Shown: positions 1 to 5,446 of the stretch, piece after piece
How positions within the stretch are numbered: position 1 is the stretch's first letter
Layout: every line of letters begins with the position of its first letter
From: Clostridiales bacterium
GTDB taxonomy: Bacteria > Bacillota > Clostridia > Christensenellales > Aristaeellaceae
Length of the DNA stretch: 6,653 bases
Direction of reading: 5' to 3'
Assembly: GCA_019409045.1 (NCBI GenBank)
Contig: DXVG01000101.1
Coordinates: 1-6,653, forward strand
The notes under the pieces: generated by a model
What the model saw: only the letters and a program-made list of their open reading frames with translations
What the model was told of the DNA's origin: nothing
Databases searched by the model: none
Made by a program: the position numbers and the translations under genes

Positions 1-445
1 GGAGACCATGTCGCGCATCGCCAGCCAGGCCGAGAGCGGCATACACTACGAAAAGCGATTCCTCAAAAGCGAGTTCAAGATCCGCAACGTGGTGGACGCC
101 ATCTCCCACGCCACCTGCGGCATGTCCATCGACGTGGGCGCAAAGGCCATCGCCGTGTGCTCGCTCTCGGGCAAGACCGTGCGCATGGTCTCGCGCTTCC
201 GCTCCCCGGTGGACATACTGGGGGTCACCACCAGCGAAAAGACGTGGCGCAAGCTGGCGCTGTCCTGGGGCGTCACGCCCGTGATGTGCGAAACGCTCGA
301 TTCCACCGAAGTGCTGTTCTACTCCGCCAAGCGCCTCGCCCGCGAAGCCTTCCAGCTCGAGAAGGGCGACCGCATCGTCATCACCGCGGGCGCAACCACC
401 GGCAGGAGCGGCAACACCAACCTGATCAAGGTCGAAACCATCTGA
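1..445 (+). CDS. pyk: Pyruvate kinase, C-terminal part (5' end outside window)
   Basis: This is the last 147 or so residues of pyruvate kinase, the glycolytic enzyme that makes pyruvate and ATP from phosphoenolpyruvate and ADP. The reading frame is open to the left edge (codons begin at base 2), so the ATG at 8 is internal. It opens with the conserved E-T-M-x-x-I-A-x-x-A-E stretch at the end of the catalytic barrel and continues through the whole C-terminal allosteric domain. The S-L-S-G-K-T loop (bases 161-178) followed by a V-S-x-F-R-S-P segment matches the phosphate-binding loop used for fructose-1,6-bisphosphate activation. The protein ends S-G-N-T-N-L-I-K-V-E-T-I, the normal end of the family, so the extra C-terminal PEP-utiliser domain found in some Bacillota enzymes is absent. 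The stop lies 7 bases from the stop of the convergent next gene, and no terminator is visible between them. Confidence 0.97.
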   Translation, partial: ETMSRIASQAESGIHYEKRFLKSEFKIRNVVDAISHATCGMSIDVGAKAIAVCSLSGKTVRMVSRFRSPVDILGVTTSEKTWRKLALSWGVTPVMCETLDSTEVLFYSAKRLAREAFQLEKGDRIVITAGATTGRSGNTNLIKVETI

Positions 446-452
446 GGCCGCG

Positions 453-974
453 CTACGCGCCCTCGCCCGTCAGCACCTGCACGATCTGGCCGACGTACAT
501 GTCGTGGAAGTCGCGCTGCGGGTAGTTTTGCTCCACGATCGCGCGGTCCACAAACCCCGCCTCCAGAATCGGCGCGCGGTAGAGCTTGCGGCAAACCAGC
601 GTCAGGTTCGCCTGCGCAAACAGCGTCCAGTCCGCCTCGAACAGGGGCGTCAGGCCGACCTTGGCGATCTTGTCCTCGTCGCGCCCGGAGTGCGCGCCCA
701 GATAGGCGAGCTGCTCCTTGTACCCCTCGGGGAAGAACGAGAGCGTGAAATACGCCTCGCGGTCCACAAACTGCTTGGTGTAGCGCTGCGGGCGGATGTA
801 GATCACCGCCGTGGGCATGCCGCCGCCCTCGCCCCAGAGGGAGCCCAGGTGGCCCCAGCTCGCCGTCATCGTGTTGTAGCCGCGCTCCCGCGTCCCGGCG
901 GTGATGAGCATCCACTCCCTGCCGATCCGGTGCATGGGGTTGAGGGTCAGTTCGCGCACGGAGATTTCCTGCAT
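453..974 (-). CDS. Flavin reductase family protein (FMN-binding split-barrel type)
   Basis: This is a 173-residue protein of the DIM6/NTAB flavin reductase-like family, small FMN-binding split-barrel proteins that reduce or carry flavin in the cytoplasm; the physiological partner is unknown. Recognisable parts are N-T-M-T-A-S-W-G-H-L-G-S-L-W at residues 34-47 (the flavin-phosphate-binding region), Y-I-R-P-Q-R-Y-T at 59-66, F-T-L-S-F-F at 76-81, and L-G-x-x-S-G-R-D-x-D-K at 92-102. The length is normal for the family. The start at 974 is chosen because GGGAGG lies 8 bases upstream on the minus strand and the family begins near here; 23 further codons are open upstream but have no ribosome site. 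It converges on pyruvate kinase and diverges from the carboxypeptidase unit. No convincing -35/-10 pair was found upstream. The family is clear, the specific reaction is not. Confidence 0.86.
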   Translation of the reverse strand: MQEISVRELTLNPMHRIGREWMLITAGTRERGYNTMTASWGHLGSLWGEGGGMPTAVIYIRPQRYTKQFVDREAYFTLSFFPEGYKEQLAYLGAHSGRDEDKIAKVGLTPLFEADWTLFAQANLTLVCRKLYRAPILEAGFVDRAIVEQNYPQRDFHDMYVGQIVQVLTGEGA

Positions 975-1041
975 CGCATGTGCCTCCCTTCGCCGCGCGC
1001 CGCGCGGCCGTTTGCCCACATATTCTCCGCGGAGGGCGGGC

Positions 1042-1066
1042 AATCCTCCCGACGCGGAGGATTTTT
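1042..1066 (+). terminator. Intrinsic terminator-like hairpin upstream of the carboxypeptidase promoter
   Basis: AATCCTCC (1042-1049) pairs perfectly with GGAGGATT (1056-1063) around a 6-base loop, and the run of T continues to 1066. The T run is on the + strand, so it would stop rightward transcription. It is the first such signal seen after pyruvate kinase, whose transcript would first run antisense through the flavin reductase gene. The GGAGG arm is followed after 7 bases by an ATG at 1068, so an alternative reading is a sequestered ribosome site. Confidence 0.5.
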
Positions 1067-1142
1067 CATGCCGTCGGCGGGGCGGATTGACAGGGATTTC
1101 AAGACTTCGTCACAATTTCCACCGCAACGCGGCCCGCGTTTG

Positions 1143-1151
1143 TGCTATAAT
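1143..1151 (+). promoter_or_regulatory. Extended -10 promoter of the carboxypeptidase-Nudix unit
   Basis: TGCTATAAT is a perfect TATAAT box (1146-1151) with the TG of an extended -10 element. No good -35 lies 16-18 bases upstream, which is usual for extended -10 promoters. Transcription would start near 1158, giving a leader of about 70 bases that contains a GC-rich hairpin (GCCGCC at 1162-1167 with GGCGGC at 1173-1178). Confidence 0.7.
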
Positions 1152-1200
1152 GTTGCGGGGAGCCGCCCGCGCGGCGGCCCGCCCGACCAAACCTGACCTT

Positions 1201-1227
1201 GGAGGGATGCGCGCCCCGGCGCGCGAA
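1201..1227 (+). promoter_or_regulatory. Shine-Dalgarno separated from the start by a hairpin
   Basis: GGAGGG (1201-1206) is a strong ribosome site but touches the first ATG (1207) with no spacer and lies 21 bases before the next in-frame ATG (1228). The interval contains the inverted repeat GCGCGCC (1209-1215) / GGCGCGC (1218-1224). If this folds, the effective gap to the ATG at 1228 is 5 bases, a normal spacing. The hairpin and distances are read directly; the bridging of the gap is an inference. Confidence 0.45.
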
Positions 1228-2586
1228 ATGCAAATGATGCAGATCAAGAAGATCGTTTCGCTCATGTTGGCCGTCGCGCTGCTGTTTGCCTGCGCGCACG
1301 CGCAGGAGCTGAGCACGGGCGCCAGCGGCGAGGAAGTCGAGCGCCTGCAAAACAGGCTGTACTACCTCGGCTTTCTGAGCATCACGCCCGACGGCGACTA
1401 CGGGCCCAAGACCGCGGAGGCGGTCGCGGCGTTTCAGGCGTTTTTCAACGAGCGCGGCTACAGCCTGCGCATCGACGGCGTGGCCGACGAGCGCACGCAG
1501 ACGCTCCTGTACGACGACGCGGTCGCGGACGCGAACTATCCTCTCACCATGGGCGACAAGAACGGCTACGTCCGCCGCGCGCAGCGCCGCCTGATCGACC
1601 TGGGCTTCCTCAGCGGCGCGGCGGACGGCGCATACGGCCAGAACACCGCAGACGCCGTGCGCGCCTTTGAGGTGATGCTTGTGGACAACGGCGTGGCGGG
1701 CGTGAGCGTGGACGGCGAGGCCGACGAGACCACGCTGGAATACCTCTACTCCGAATTGCTGGGCATGCAGATCGACACGCCCGTGTTCTACAACGAGGAC
1801 AACCCCTCCGGCCTGCGCACGGGCCATCTGTACGCCGAGGCGGCGGTGCTCATCGACGCATCCACCGGCGAGACGCTTTTAGACAAGCGCGCCTCCGAGC
1901 GCATGTACCCCGCCAGCACCACCAAGGTGATGACGCTCCTGCTGGGCCTCGAGTACGGCGATCTGGAGCAGACCGTGACCGTGCCCGCGTCCGCGGGGCA
2001 GGTGCCCGGCGATTCCTCGCGCATGCCCGTGGCCGTGGGCGAAGTGCTGCCCTATGAGGATTTGCTCTACGGGCTGATGATCCGCTCCGGAAACGACGCG
2101 GCCAACGCCATCGCCACGCTCATGGCGGGCTCGGTGGACGCGTTCGTGGAGCGCATGAACCAGAAGGCACAGCAGCTCGGCCTGAGCGGCACGCACTACG
2201 ACAACCCCCACGGCTACCACACCGAAACGCACTACACCACCGCGGCGGACATGGCCGCGCTCACGCGCTACGCGCTACAAAACGAGCAGTTCCGCGAGGT
2301 GTTCGAGACCCACACCCATCAGGTGGCCGCCACCAACATGCGCGCCGCGCGCACGCTCCAGTGCAGCTACAAGATATTCGACTCCGCCTCCGAGTTCTAC
2401 TACGCCGACGCCGTGGGCGGCAAGACGGGCTTTACCTCCGCCGCGGGCTACTGCTTCGTGTGTACGGCGCAGCGCGGCGGCGTGACGCTCATCGCCGTCG
2501 TGTTCCACAGCGGCTCGCGCACCACGGACCGCTGGCTCGACGCGGCGCGCATGTTCGAATACGGCTTCGCGCTGCGCGGGGTGTGA
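1228..2586 (+). CDS. Secreted D-alanyl-D-alanine carboxypeptidase (peptidase S11) with two peptidoglycan-binding repeats
   Basis: This 452-residue secreted serine DD-carboxypeptidase of the DacA/DacF class removes the terminal D-Ala from peptidoglycan stem pentapeptides and so limits cross-linking. Residues 1-25 are a signal peptide with Lys-Lys, a hydrophobic core and a likely A-H-A cleavage site before Gln26. Two tandem peptidoglycan-binding type 1 repeats follow (about 28-98 and 106-178), each with R-L-x-x-L-G-F-L-S, D-G-x-Y-G and D-G-x-A-D-E. The S11 domain spans about 198-452 with all three active-site motifs: S-T-T-K (Ser230 nucleophile, Lys233), S-G-N (287-289) and K-T-G (399-401). It should therefore be active and penicillin-sensitive. 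Other in-frame ATGs lie at 1207, 1234 and 1237; 1228 is chosen because of the upstream hairpin-spaced ribosome site. A Leu-Phe-Ala-Cys before the cleavage site is a weak lipobox, so a lipoprotein is a minor alternative. The C-terminal membrane-anchoring domain of classic PBP5 is absent, so wall binding probably relies on the repeats. Confidence 0.95.
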   Translation: MQMMQIKKIVSLMLAVALLFACAHAQELSTGASGEEVERLQNRLYYLGFLSITPDGDYGPKTAEAVAAFQAFFNERGYSLRIDGVADERTQTLLYDDAVADANYPLTMGDKNGYVRRAQRRLIDLGFLSGAADGAYGQNTADAVRAFEVMLVDNGVAGVSVDGEADETTLEYLYSELLGMQIDTPVFYNEDNPSGLRTGHLYAEAAVLIDASTGETLLDKRASERMYPASTTKVMTLLLGLEYGDLEQTVTVPASAGQVPGDSSRMPVAVGEVLPYEDLLYGLMIRSGNDAANAIATLMAGSVDAFVERMNQKAQQLGLSGTHYDNPHGYHTETHYTTAADMAALTRYALQNEQFREVFETHTHQVAATNMRAARTLQCSYKIFDSASEFYYADAVGGKTGFTSAAGYCFVCTAQRGGVTLIAVVFHSGSRTTDRWLDAARMFEYGFALRGV

Positions 2587-2588
2587 CC

Positions 2589-3125
2589 TTGGAGCTTCTG
2601 GACCTCTACGACGAGGACCGCCGCCCCACCGGCCGCACGGCGGAGCGCTTCGGCCCTCTCCCCGAGGGCGGGCTGCACACGGTGGTGCATGTGTGCATAT
2701 TCGACCATCAGGGGCGCATGCTCATACAGCGCAGACAGCTTCAAAAGGCCGCGTGGCCCGGCAGGTGGGACCTGAGCGCCGGGGGCTGCGCGCTGGCGGG
2801 GGAGACAAGCCGGCAGGCCGCCATTCGGGAAACGCGCGAGGAGCTGGGCTTTGACCCCGCGCTGGACGGCGTGCGCCCGGCGCTGACGGTCAACTTCTCC
2901 CGCGGGTTTGACGACCTGTACCTGATCGAGCGCGAGGTGGAGCTGGAGAAACTGCGCCTGCAGCCCGAGGAAGTCATGGACGCGCGCTGGGCCGACCGGG
3001 GCGAGGTGCTGCGCATGATCGACGACGGCAGCTTCATCCCCTACCGCAAGAGTCTGATAGAACTTTTGTTCGAAATGCGCGGCAGCATGGGCATGCTCCC
3101 CGTGCCCTGGCCCGAAAGGACATAA
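2589..3125 (+). CDS. Nudix hydrolase (YfcD/IPP-isomerase-like subgroup)
   Basis: This is a 178-residue Nudix hydrolase, a cytoplasmic enzyme that cleaves a nucleoside diphosphate linked to another group and needs a divalent metal. The Nudix box is complete at residues 66-88: Gly66, Glu72, then R-E-T-R-E-E-L-G-F at 80-88. Upstream is W-P-G-R-W-D-L-S-A-G-G (56-66), and the N-terminus L-x-D-L-Y-D-E-D-R-R-P-x-G-R is typical of the YfcD-like subgroup, which resembles isopentenyl-diphosphate isomerase. The start is taken as TTG at 2589, because the family usually begins with M-E-L-x-D-L-Y and GGGGTG lies 5 bases upstream. The alternative is GTG at 2583, which shares the sequence GTGA with the stop of the carboxypeptidase gene. 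Either way the two genes are cotranscribed and probably translationally coupled. The substrate cannot be told from the sequence, and a link to cell-wall work is only suggested by the neighbour. Confidence 0.93.
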   Translation: MELLDLYDEDRRPTGRTAERFGPLPEGGLHTVVHVCIFDHQGRMLIQRRQLQKAAWPGRWDLSAGGCALAGETSRQAAIRETREELGFDPALDGVRPALTVNFSRGFDDLYLIEREVELEKLRLQPEEVMDARWADRGEVLRMIDDGSFIPYRKSLIELLFEMRGSMGMLPVPWPERT

Positions 3126-3162
3126 ATCTGACGCCCGCCCCGCCCGACAGTGTTTTTTCTCT

Positions 3163-3187
3163 CCCGTCGGGCGCGACGGGCCGTTTT
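3163..3187 (+). terminator. Intrinsic terminator after the Nudix gene
   Basis: CCCGTCG (3163-3169) pairs perfectly with CGACGGG (3174-3180) around a 4-base loop, followed by CCGTTTT. An overlapping alternative stem joins CGCCCGAC (3141-3148) to GTCGGGCG (3166-3173) across a T-rich loop; the two cannot form together. The position, 37 bases after the stop, fits the end of the carboxypeptidase-Nudix transcript. Confidence 0.6.
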
Positions 3188-3207
3188 CATCCGTCAAAAA
3201 CAGAGCC

Positions 3208-3332
3208 GATGGCATCCGTTTTGCGTCCGCGCCTGGTACAATACGGCGGGGATATCCGAAACGTGCAACGCCACGGCTTCCTGCCCGCGCTTTCCCGCCG
3301 CATGAGGGGCATGCAATCCATTCCAGCCCCAT
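3208..3332 (-). pseudogene. Broken cysteine-rich KTR-type small protein gene
   Basis: An ATG at 3332 lies one base after the yjdF stop, with an AGGGG-type ribosome site in the yjdF tail. It encodes M-G-L-E-W-I-A-C-P-S-C-G-G-K-A-R, which resembles the start of cysteine-rich KTR domain proteins (W-I-x-C-P-x-C-x-x-K-T-R). After this the frame no longer resembles the family and runs on without a stop into the antisense of the Nudix gene. In another frame, at about the family's usual distance, P-P-Y-C-T-R-R-G-R-K-T (minus strand, about 3249-3217) recalls the second Cys pair (F-P-L-Y-C-P-K-C-K-Q-E-T) with its second Cys changed. The most economical reading is loss of one base plus decay. A junction with unrelated DNA after codon 16 is the alternative. 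The family call rests on a short segment and memory of the consensus. Confidence 0.4.
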
Positions 3333-3333
3333 G

Positions 3334-3756
3334 TCATCTTCCCCTATGCCGGGCTTTCTTCTTTTCCTGCCGTATGGCAAACTGGCGGTCCCTCTCCGCC
3401 TCTTTCTGCTCGCGGCTCTTTGTTTTCCTTTCCAGCGCGCACTGCGCATGTTGGAGCTTTAACGCCTGCTGCGCCCTTGTGCCAATGCCCTTATCCTGCA
3501 GTTGACGATGGATCTCACGCTGCATACGCTTGGGATTGATCTTCCGCCCCATGGCCGCTTCGGCCTGCATCGGAGGACTGAATTTCAGCCTGTGCCAGCT
3601 CCTGAGCAAAAACGCATAGACCTCACAATCCCTGGGCTCTGCGCCGAAGGTGATTTTGCATGCCTCATACCTGCCGTTATCCGTTCTTCCGTATAGACCG
3701 ATCCAAAATGGAGCTTCAAACAGGATGGTCAGGCTGCTTTGCGGGCCTGTGCTCAT
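3334..3756 (-). CDS. yjdF: YjdF family protein (DUF2992)
   Basis: This is a 140-residue protein matching the DUF2992/YjdF family, whose biochemical role is not established; in other Bacillota its mRNA often carries the yjdF riboswitch, which binds azaaromatic compounds. Family hallmarks are L-T-I-L-F-E-A-P-F-W-I-G at residues 9-20, I-T-F-G-A-E-P-x-D-x-E-V-Y at 35-47, and the N-P-K-R-x-Q-R-E-I segment at 74-82. These are followed by G-I-G-T-R-A-Q-Q-A-L-K-L-Q (90-102) and a highly charged, coiled-coil-like C-terminus rich in Lys, Arg and Glu that ends A-R-H-R-G-R. The length is normal. The ATG at 3756-3754 overlaps the TGA of the upstream padR-type gene as ATGA, so translation is probably coupled. 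No yjdF riboswitch can lie directly before it. A broken small gene follows one base after its stop. No signal peptide or membrane segment is seen, so it should be cytoplasmic. Confidence 0.87.
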   Translation of the reverse strand: MSTGPQSSLTILFEAPFWIGLYGRTDNGRYEACKITFGAEPRDCEVYAFLLRSWHRLKFSPPMQAEAAMGRKINPKRMQREIHRQLQDKGIGTRAQQALKLQHAQCALERKTKSREQKEAERDRQFAIRQEKKKARHRGR

Positions 3757-4277
3757 TCTCGCAGGAACTGCCCTTCAAAGCGATTCAGCCATTCGAGGAG
3801 AGCGTTGTAAAGCAGCCGCTGCTGTTCAAAAATCGTTCTCCCAACCAGAGGAATGTCTGCAAATTCCTGCGCATAGCCCTCGCTCAACGCGGCCGAGGAC
3901 TGCACGCTCCGGCGCAGAGTCGAAACCAGCTCCATGGCTTCGGCCTTATCCACCTTGTTCAGATTGGCAATGACCACATTGAAATCGAACAGCAGAGGCA
4001 CCGGGCCGGCGGCGCAGGCGGCCATCAGCTCCCTGAAATACGCCCTGCCCTTGTCGGTGATGGAATAGATTGCCTTATCCGCAGACCTGCTGCCCTTTGC
4101 CACATCGCTTTGCAGGTAGCCGCTTTCGCGCATTTGAAGCACTTTCCGATAGATGGAAGGCGCGCTGATTCTCGTCCAACGGGAAAAATGATGGCACTCC
4201 ACATCCTTCTGAATGTCATAGGCGCTTTGCGGCCTTTCCAATACCATGCCGAGTATGACCAAATCAATTGACGACAC
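3753..4277 (-). CDS. PadR family transcriptional regulator
   Basis: This 174-residue winged-helix regulator belongs to the PadR family, dimeric repressors that often respond to phenolic acids, drugs or antimicrobial compounds. The N-terminus carries the family signature: S-I-D-L-V-I-L-G-M-V-L at residues 3-13, S-A-Y-D-I-Q-K at 18-24, S-I-Y-R-K-V-L-Q-M-R at 41-50 as recognition helix, and I-Y-S-I-T-D-K-G-R at 70-78 for the wing. The rest (about 90-174) is helical and would form the dimerisation arm, as in the longer PadR subgroup. The start is GTG at 4277-4275, with GGAGG 8 bases upstream and a family-typical N-terminus right after it; an ATG 17 codons upstream lies inside the operator and has no ribosome site. 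A 26-bp palindrome covers the likely promoter, so autorepression is expected. It overlaps yjdF by 4 bases and probably represses that operon. Confidence 0.93.
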   Translation of the reverse strand: MSSIDLVILGMVLERPQSAYDIQKDVECHHFSRWTRISAPSIYRKVLQMRESGYLQSDVAKGSRSADKAIYSITDKGRAYFRELMAACAAGPVPLLFDFNVVIANLNKVDKAEAMELVSTLRRSVQSSAALSEGYAQEFADIPLVGRTIFEQQRLLYNALLEWLNRFEGQFLRE

Positions 4278-4298
4278 AATCACACCTCCACACTTTAC

Positions 4299-4324
4299 TA
4301 TCAATAATAGTACTATTGTTGATA
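4299..4324. promoter_or_regulatory. 26-bp palindromic operator, probably bound by the PadR repressor
   Basis: TATCAATAATAGT (4299-4311) faces ACTATTGTTGATA (4312-4324); 12 of 13 pairs match, and the exception would be a G-T pair. It begins 22 bases upstream of the GTG start of the PadR gene and covers the proposed -10 and part of the spacer. PadR proteins bind inverted repeats near their own promoters, so this is the natural autorepression site. The palindrome is seen directly; the binding protein is inferred. Confidence 0.75.
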
Positions 4325-4335
4325 CCAAAAGTCAG
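4307..4335 (-). promoter_or_regulatory. Likely promoter of the padR-yjdF operon
   Basis: On the minus strand CTGACT (4335-4330) is followed after exactly 17 bases by TACTAT (4312-4307), a moderate -35/-10 pair with 4 of 6 consensus bases in each. Transcription would start near 4300, leaving a leader of roughly 20-25 bases with the GGAGG ribosome site and no room for a riboswitch. The -10 lies in the centre of the palindrome. Confidence 0.5.
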
Positions 4336-4423
4336 GAAGAATTCTCGCCCGGCGATCTGCCCGCGGAGCGTCCGCTTCCTCCCGTCCACGACGCGCGAAC
4401 CTCGAAGCGCCGGATGCAGGGCT

Positions 4424-4467
4424 AATAAAAATGTTGCTCGCCCAAGGGGTTTGCAACATATTTTTTA
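4424..4467. terminator. Bidirectional terminator-like hairpin between divergent modules
   Basis: ATGTTGC (4431-4437) pairs perfectly with GCAACAT (4453-4459) around a 15-base loop, flanked by AAAAA on the left and ATTTTTT on the right. It therefore has the shape of an intrinsic terminator in both directions. Both neighbouring genes are transcribed away from it, so no visible gene needs it. A TAA at 4423-4425 just before it closes a + strand frame open back to about 4341, which could be a gene remnant. The preceding 4336-4422 is GC-rich with no other recognisable feature. Confidence 0.5.
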
Positions 4468-4479
4468 TTCCGTTACACT
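4451..4479 (+). promoter_or_regulatory. Likely promoter of the AraC-C45 operon
   Basis: TTGCAA (4451-4456) and TACACT (4474-4479) are separated by exactly 17 bases, a fair sigma-A type promoter in an AT-rich patch. Transcription would start near 4486, about 80 bases before the AraC-type start. The -35 overlaps the right arm of the hairpin at 4431-4459. Confidence 0.5.
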
Positions 4480-4508
4480 GTGTATGAGTTTACAAAAGTG
4501 GACATGAA

Positions 4509-4529
4509 AAGCGAGGAACCATCTCGCTT
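4509..4529 (+). other. Leader hairpin before the AraC-type gene
   Basis: AAGCGAG (4509-4515) pairs perfectly with CTCGCTT (4523-4529) around a 7-base loop. It lies in the 5' untranslated region, 21 bases before the AGGAGG ribosome site (4551-4556), and has no T run. It could stabilise the mRNA or mark a protein-binding site; nothing more can be said. Confidence 0.4.
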
Positions 4530-4564
4530 GTATGTATATGCTTATAGAAGAGGAGGAGCGTCGA

Positions 4565-5446
4565 ATGGAATGGCTGAAAAAGCTGAGCGCGGCGATAGAT
4601 TACATAGAGGGCAATTTGGATGGCGATTTGTCCTATGATGAAGCCGCCCGGATCGCCTGCTGCTCGATTTTCTACTTTCAACGGGTGTTCTCCTATGTAA
4701 CCGGTGTTTCGCTCTCGGAATACATCCGTCGCAGGAGGATGACGCAGGCCGCCTTTGACCTCCAGCGAACAGGCGCCAAGGTGATCGATGTCGCTTTGAA
4801 ATACGGGTATAGCTCCCCGACGTCATTTTATCGCGCCTTTCAAAGCGTCCACAACATCTCCCCGGCCGCGGCAAAAAGCATGGGAAGTACGCTCAACGCC
4901 TATCCGGCAATTCGCCTTTCCGTTCGGGTTGCGGGAGGAAGCGCAATGCCCTATCACATAGCGGAAAAACAATCCATGCGGATCGTGGGGGTCCGCGCTC
5001 CGCTGGTGCAGGATATGGAGGAAAACCAGCGGGAAATCCCGAGGTTTTGGGCGGCGGTTGCGGGCGATCATCGCTTCTGTGAGATCTGTCGCCTATCCAA
5101 TCGGAAGCCGCAGGGGATTTTGGGCGTGAGCGTCTATGTGAAGCCGCAGGAGGCCTTTTATTACATTGCTGCGGCAACCGATAAGCCCGCGCCGCAGGGT
5201 ATGTTTGAATGCGAGATACCAAAGGCAAGTTGGGCCGTCTTTGAAAACGACGGACAGTTCAAAGAAAACGTGCAATGCATCTTTAGAAGGTTCTATACGG
5301 AATGGCTGCCCTTTTCGGGATATGCGCATGCCGGTCTGCCGGATATAGAGGTATATACTGCTTGCCCTGAAGCGCCGACCAGCGGCCATTCCGAAGTATG
5401 GATTGCAATCCAAAAGAACAGGGAGGACAAAGTATGTACCATTTGA
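4565..5446 (+). CDS. AraC family regulator with GyrI-like effector-binding domain
   Basis: This 293-residue transcription factor has the DNA-binding part first and the sensor second, as in Rob-type regulators. Residues 5-105 form the double helix-turn-helix AraC domain, with L-S-Y-D-E-A-A-R-I-A-C-C-S in the first helix pair and the conserved D-V-A-L-K-Y-G-Y-S-S-P-T-S-F-Y-R-A-F at 75-92. Residues about 130-284 match the GyrI-like small-molecule-binding fold, including the W-L-P-x-S-G-Y-A segment at 247-254 and a closing E-V-W-I-A-I-Q. Such domains bind hydrophobic or cationic small molecules and switch the factor to activation. The ATG at 4565 is chosen for AGGAGG 8 bases upstream; an upstream in-frame ATG at 4532 has no ribosome site. 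The gene overlaps the next one by 13 bases, so the regulator most likely controls that enzyme and itself. The effector is unknown. Confidence 0.95.
   Translation: MEWLKKLSAAIDYIEGNLDGDLSYDEAARIACCSIFYFQRVFSYVTGVSLSEYIRRRRMTQAAFDLQRTGAKVIDVALKYGYSSPTSFYRAFQSVHNISPAAAKSMGSTLNAYPAIRLSVRVAGGSAMPYHIAEKQSMRIVGVRAPLVQDMEENQREIPRFWAAVAGDHRFCEICRLSNRKPQGILGVSVYVKPQEAFYYIAAATDKPAPQGMFECEIPKASWAVFENDGQFKENVQCIFRRFYTEWLPFSGYAHAGLPDIEVYTACPEAPTSGHSEVWIAIQKNREDKVCTI

Noticed and set aside
450..460. GCGC-TAC-GCGC inverted repeat between the convergent stops
   Set aside because: The stem is only 4 bp with no T run on either strand, so it is too weak to call a terminator.
1087..1092. Perfect TTGACA box
   Set aside because: No -10 lies 16-18 bases downstream, and it is 53 bases from the TATAAT at 1146, so it is not a -35 for that promoter.
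1099..1827. Long minus-strand open frame opposite the carboxypeptidase
   Set aside because: It is a low-complexity Val/Ala/His/Arg translation typical of an antisense shadow, with no start signal or family resemblance.
3234..3242. TGGTACAAT, an extended -10-like sequence on the + strand
   Set aside because: It has no matching -35 and no + strand gene downstream, and it coincides with the decayed KTR-like coding stretch on the other strand.
2448..3329. Long minus-strand open frame running antisense through the Nudix gene
   Set aside because: Only its first 16 codons resemble a protein family; the rest is an open antisense frame typical of GC-rich DNA opposite a well-supported gene.
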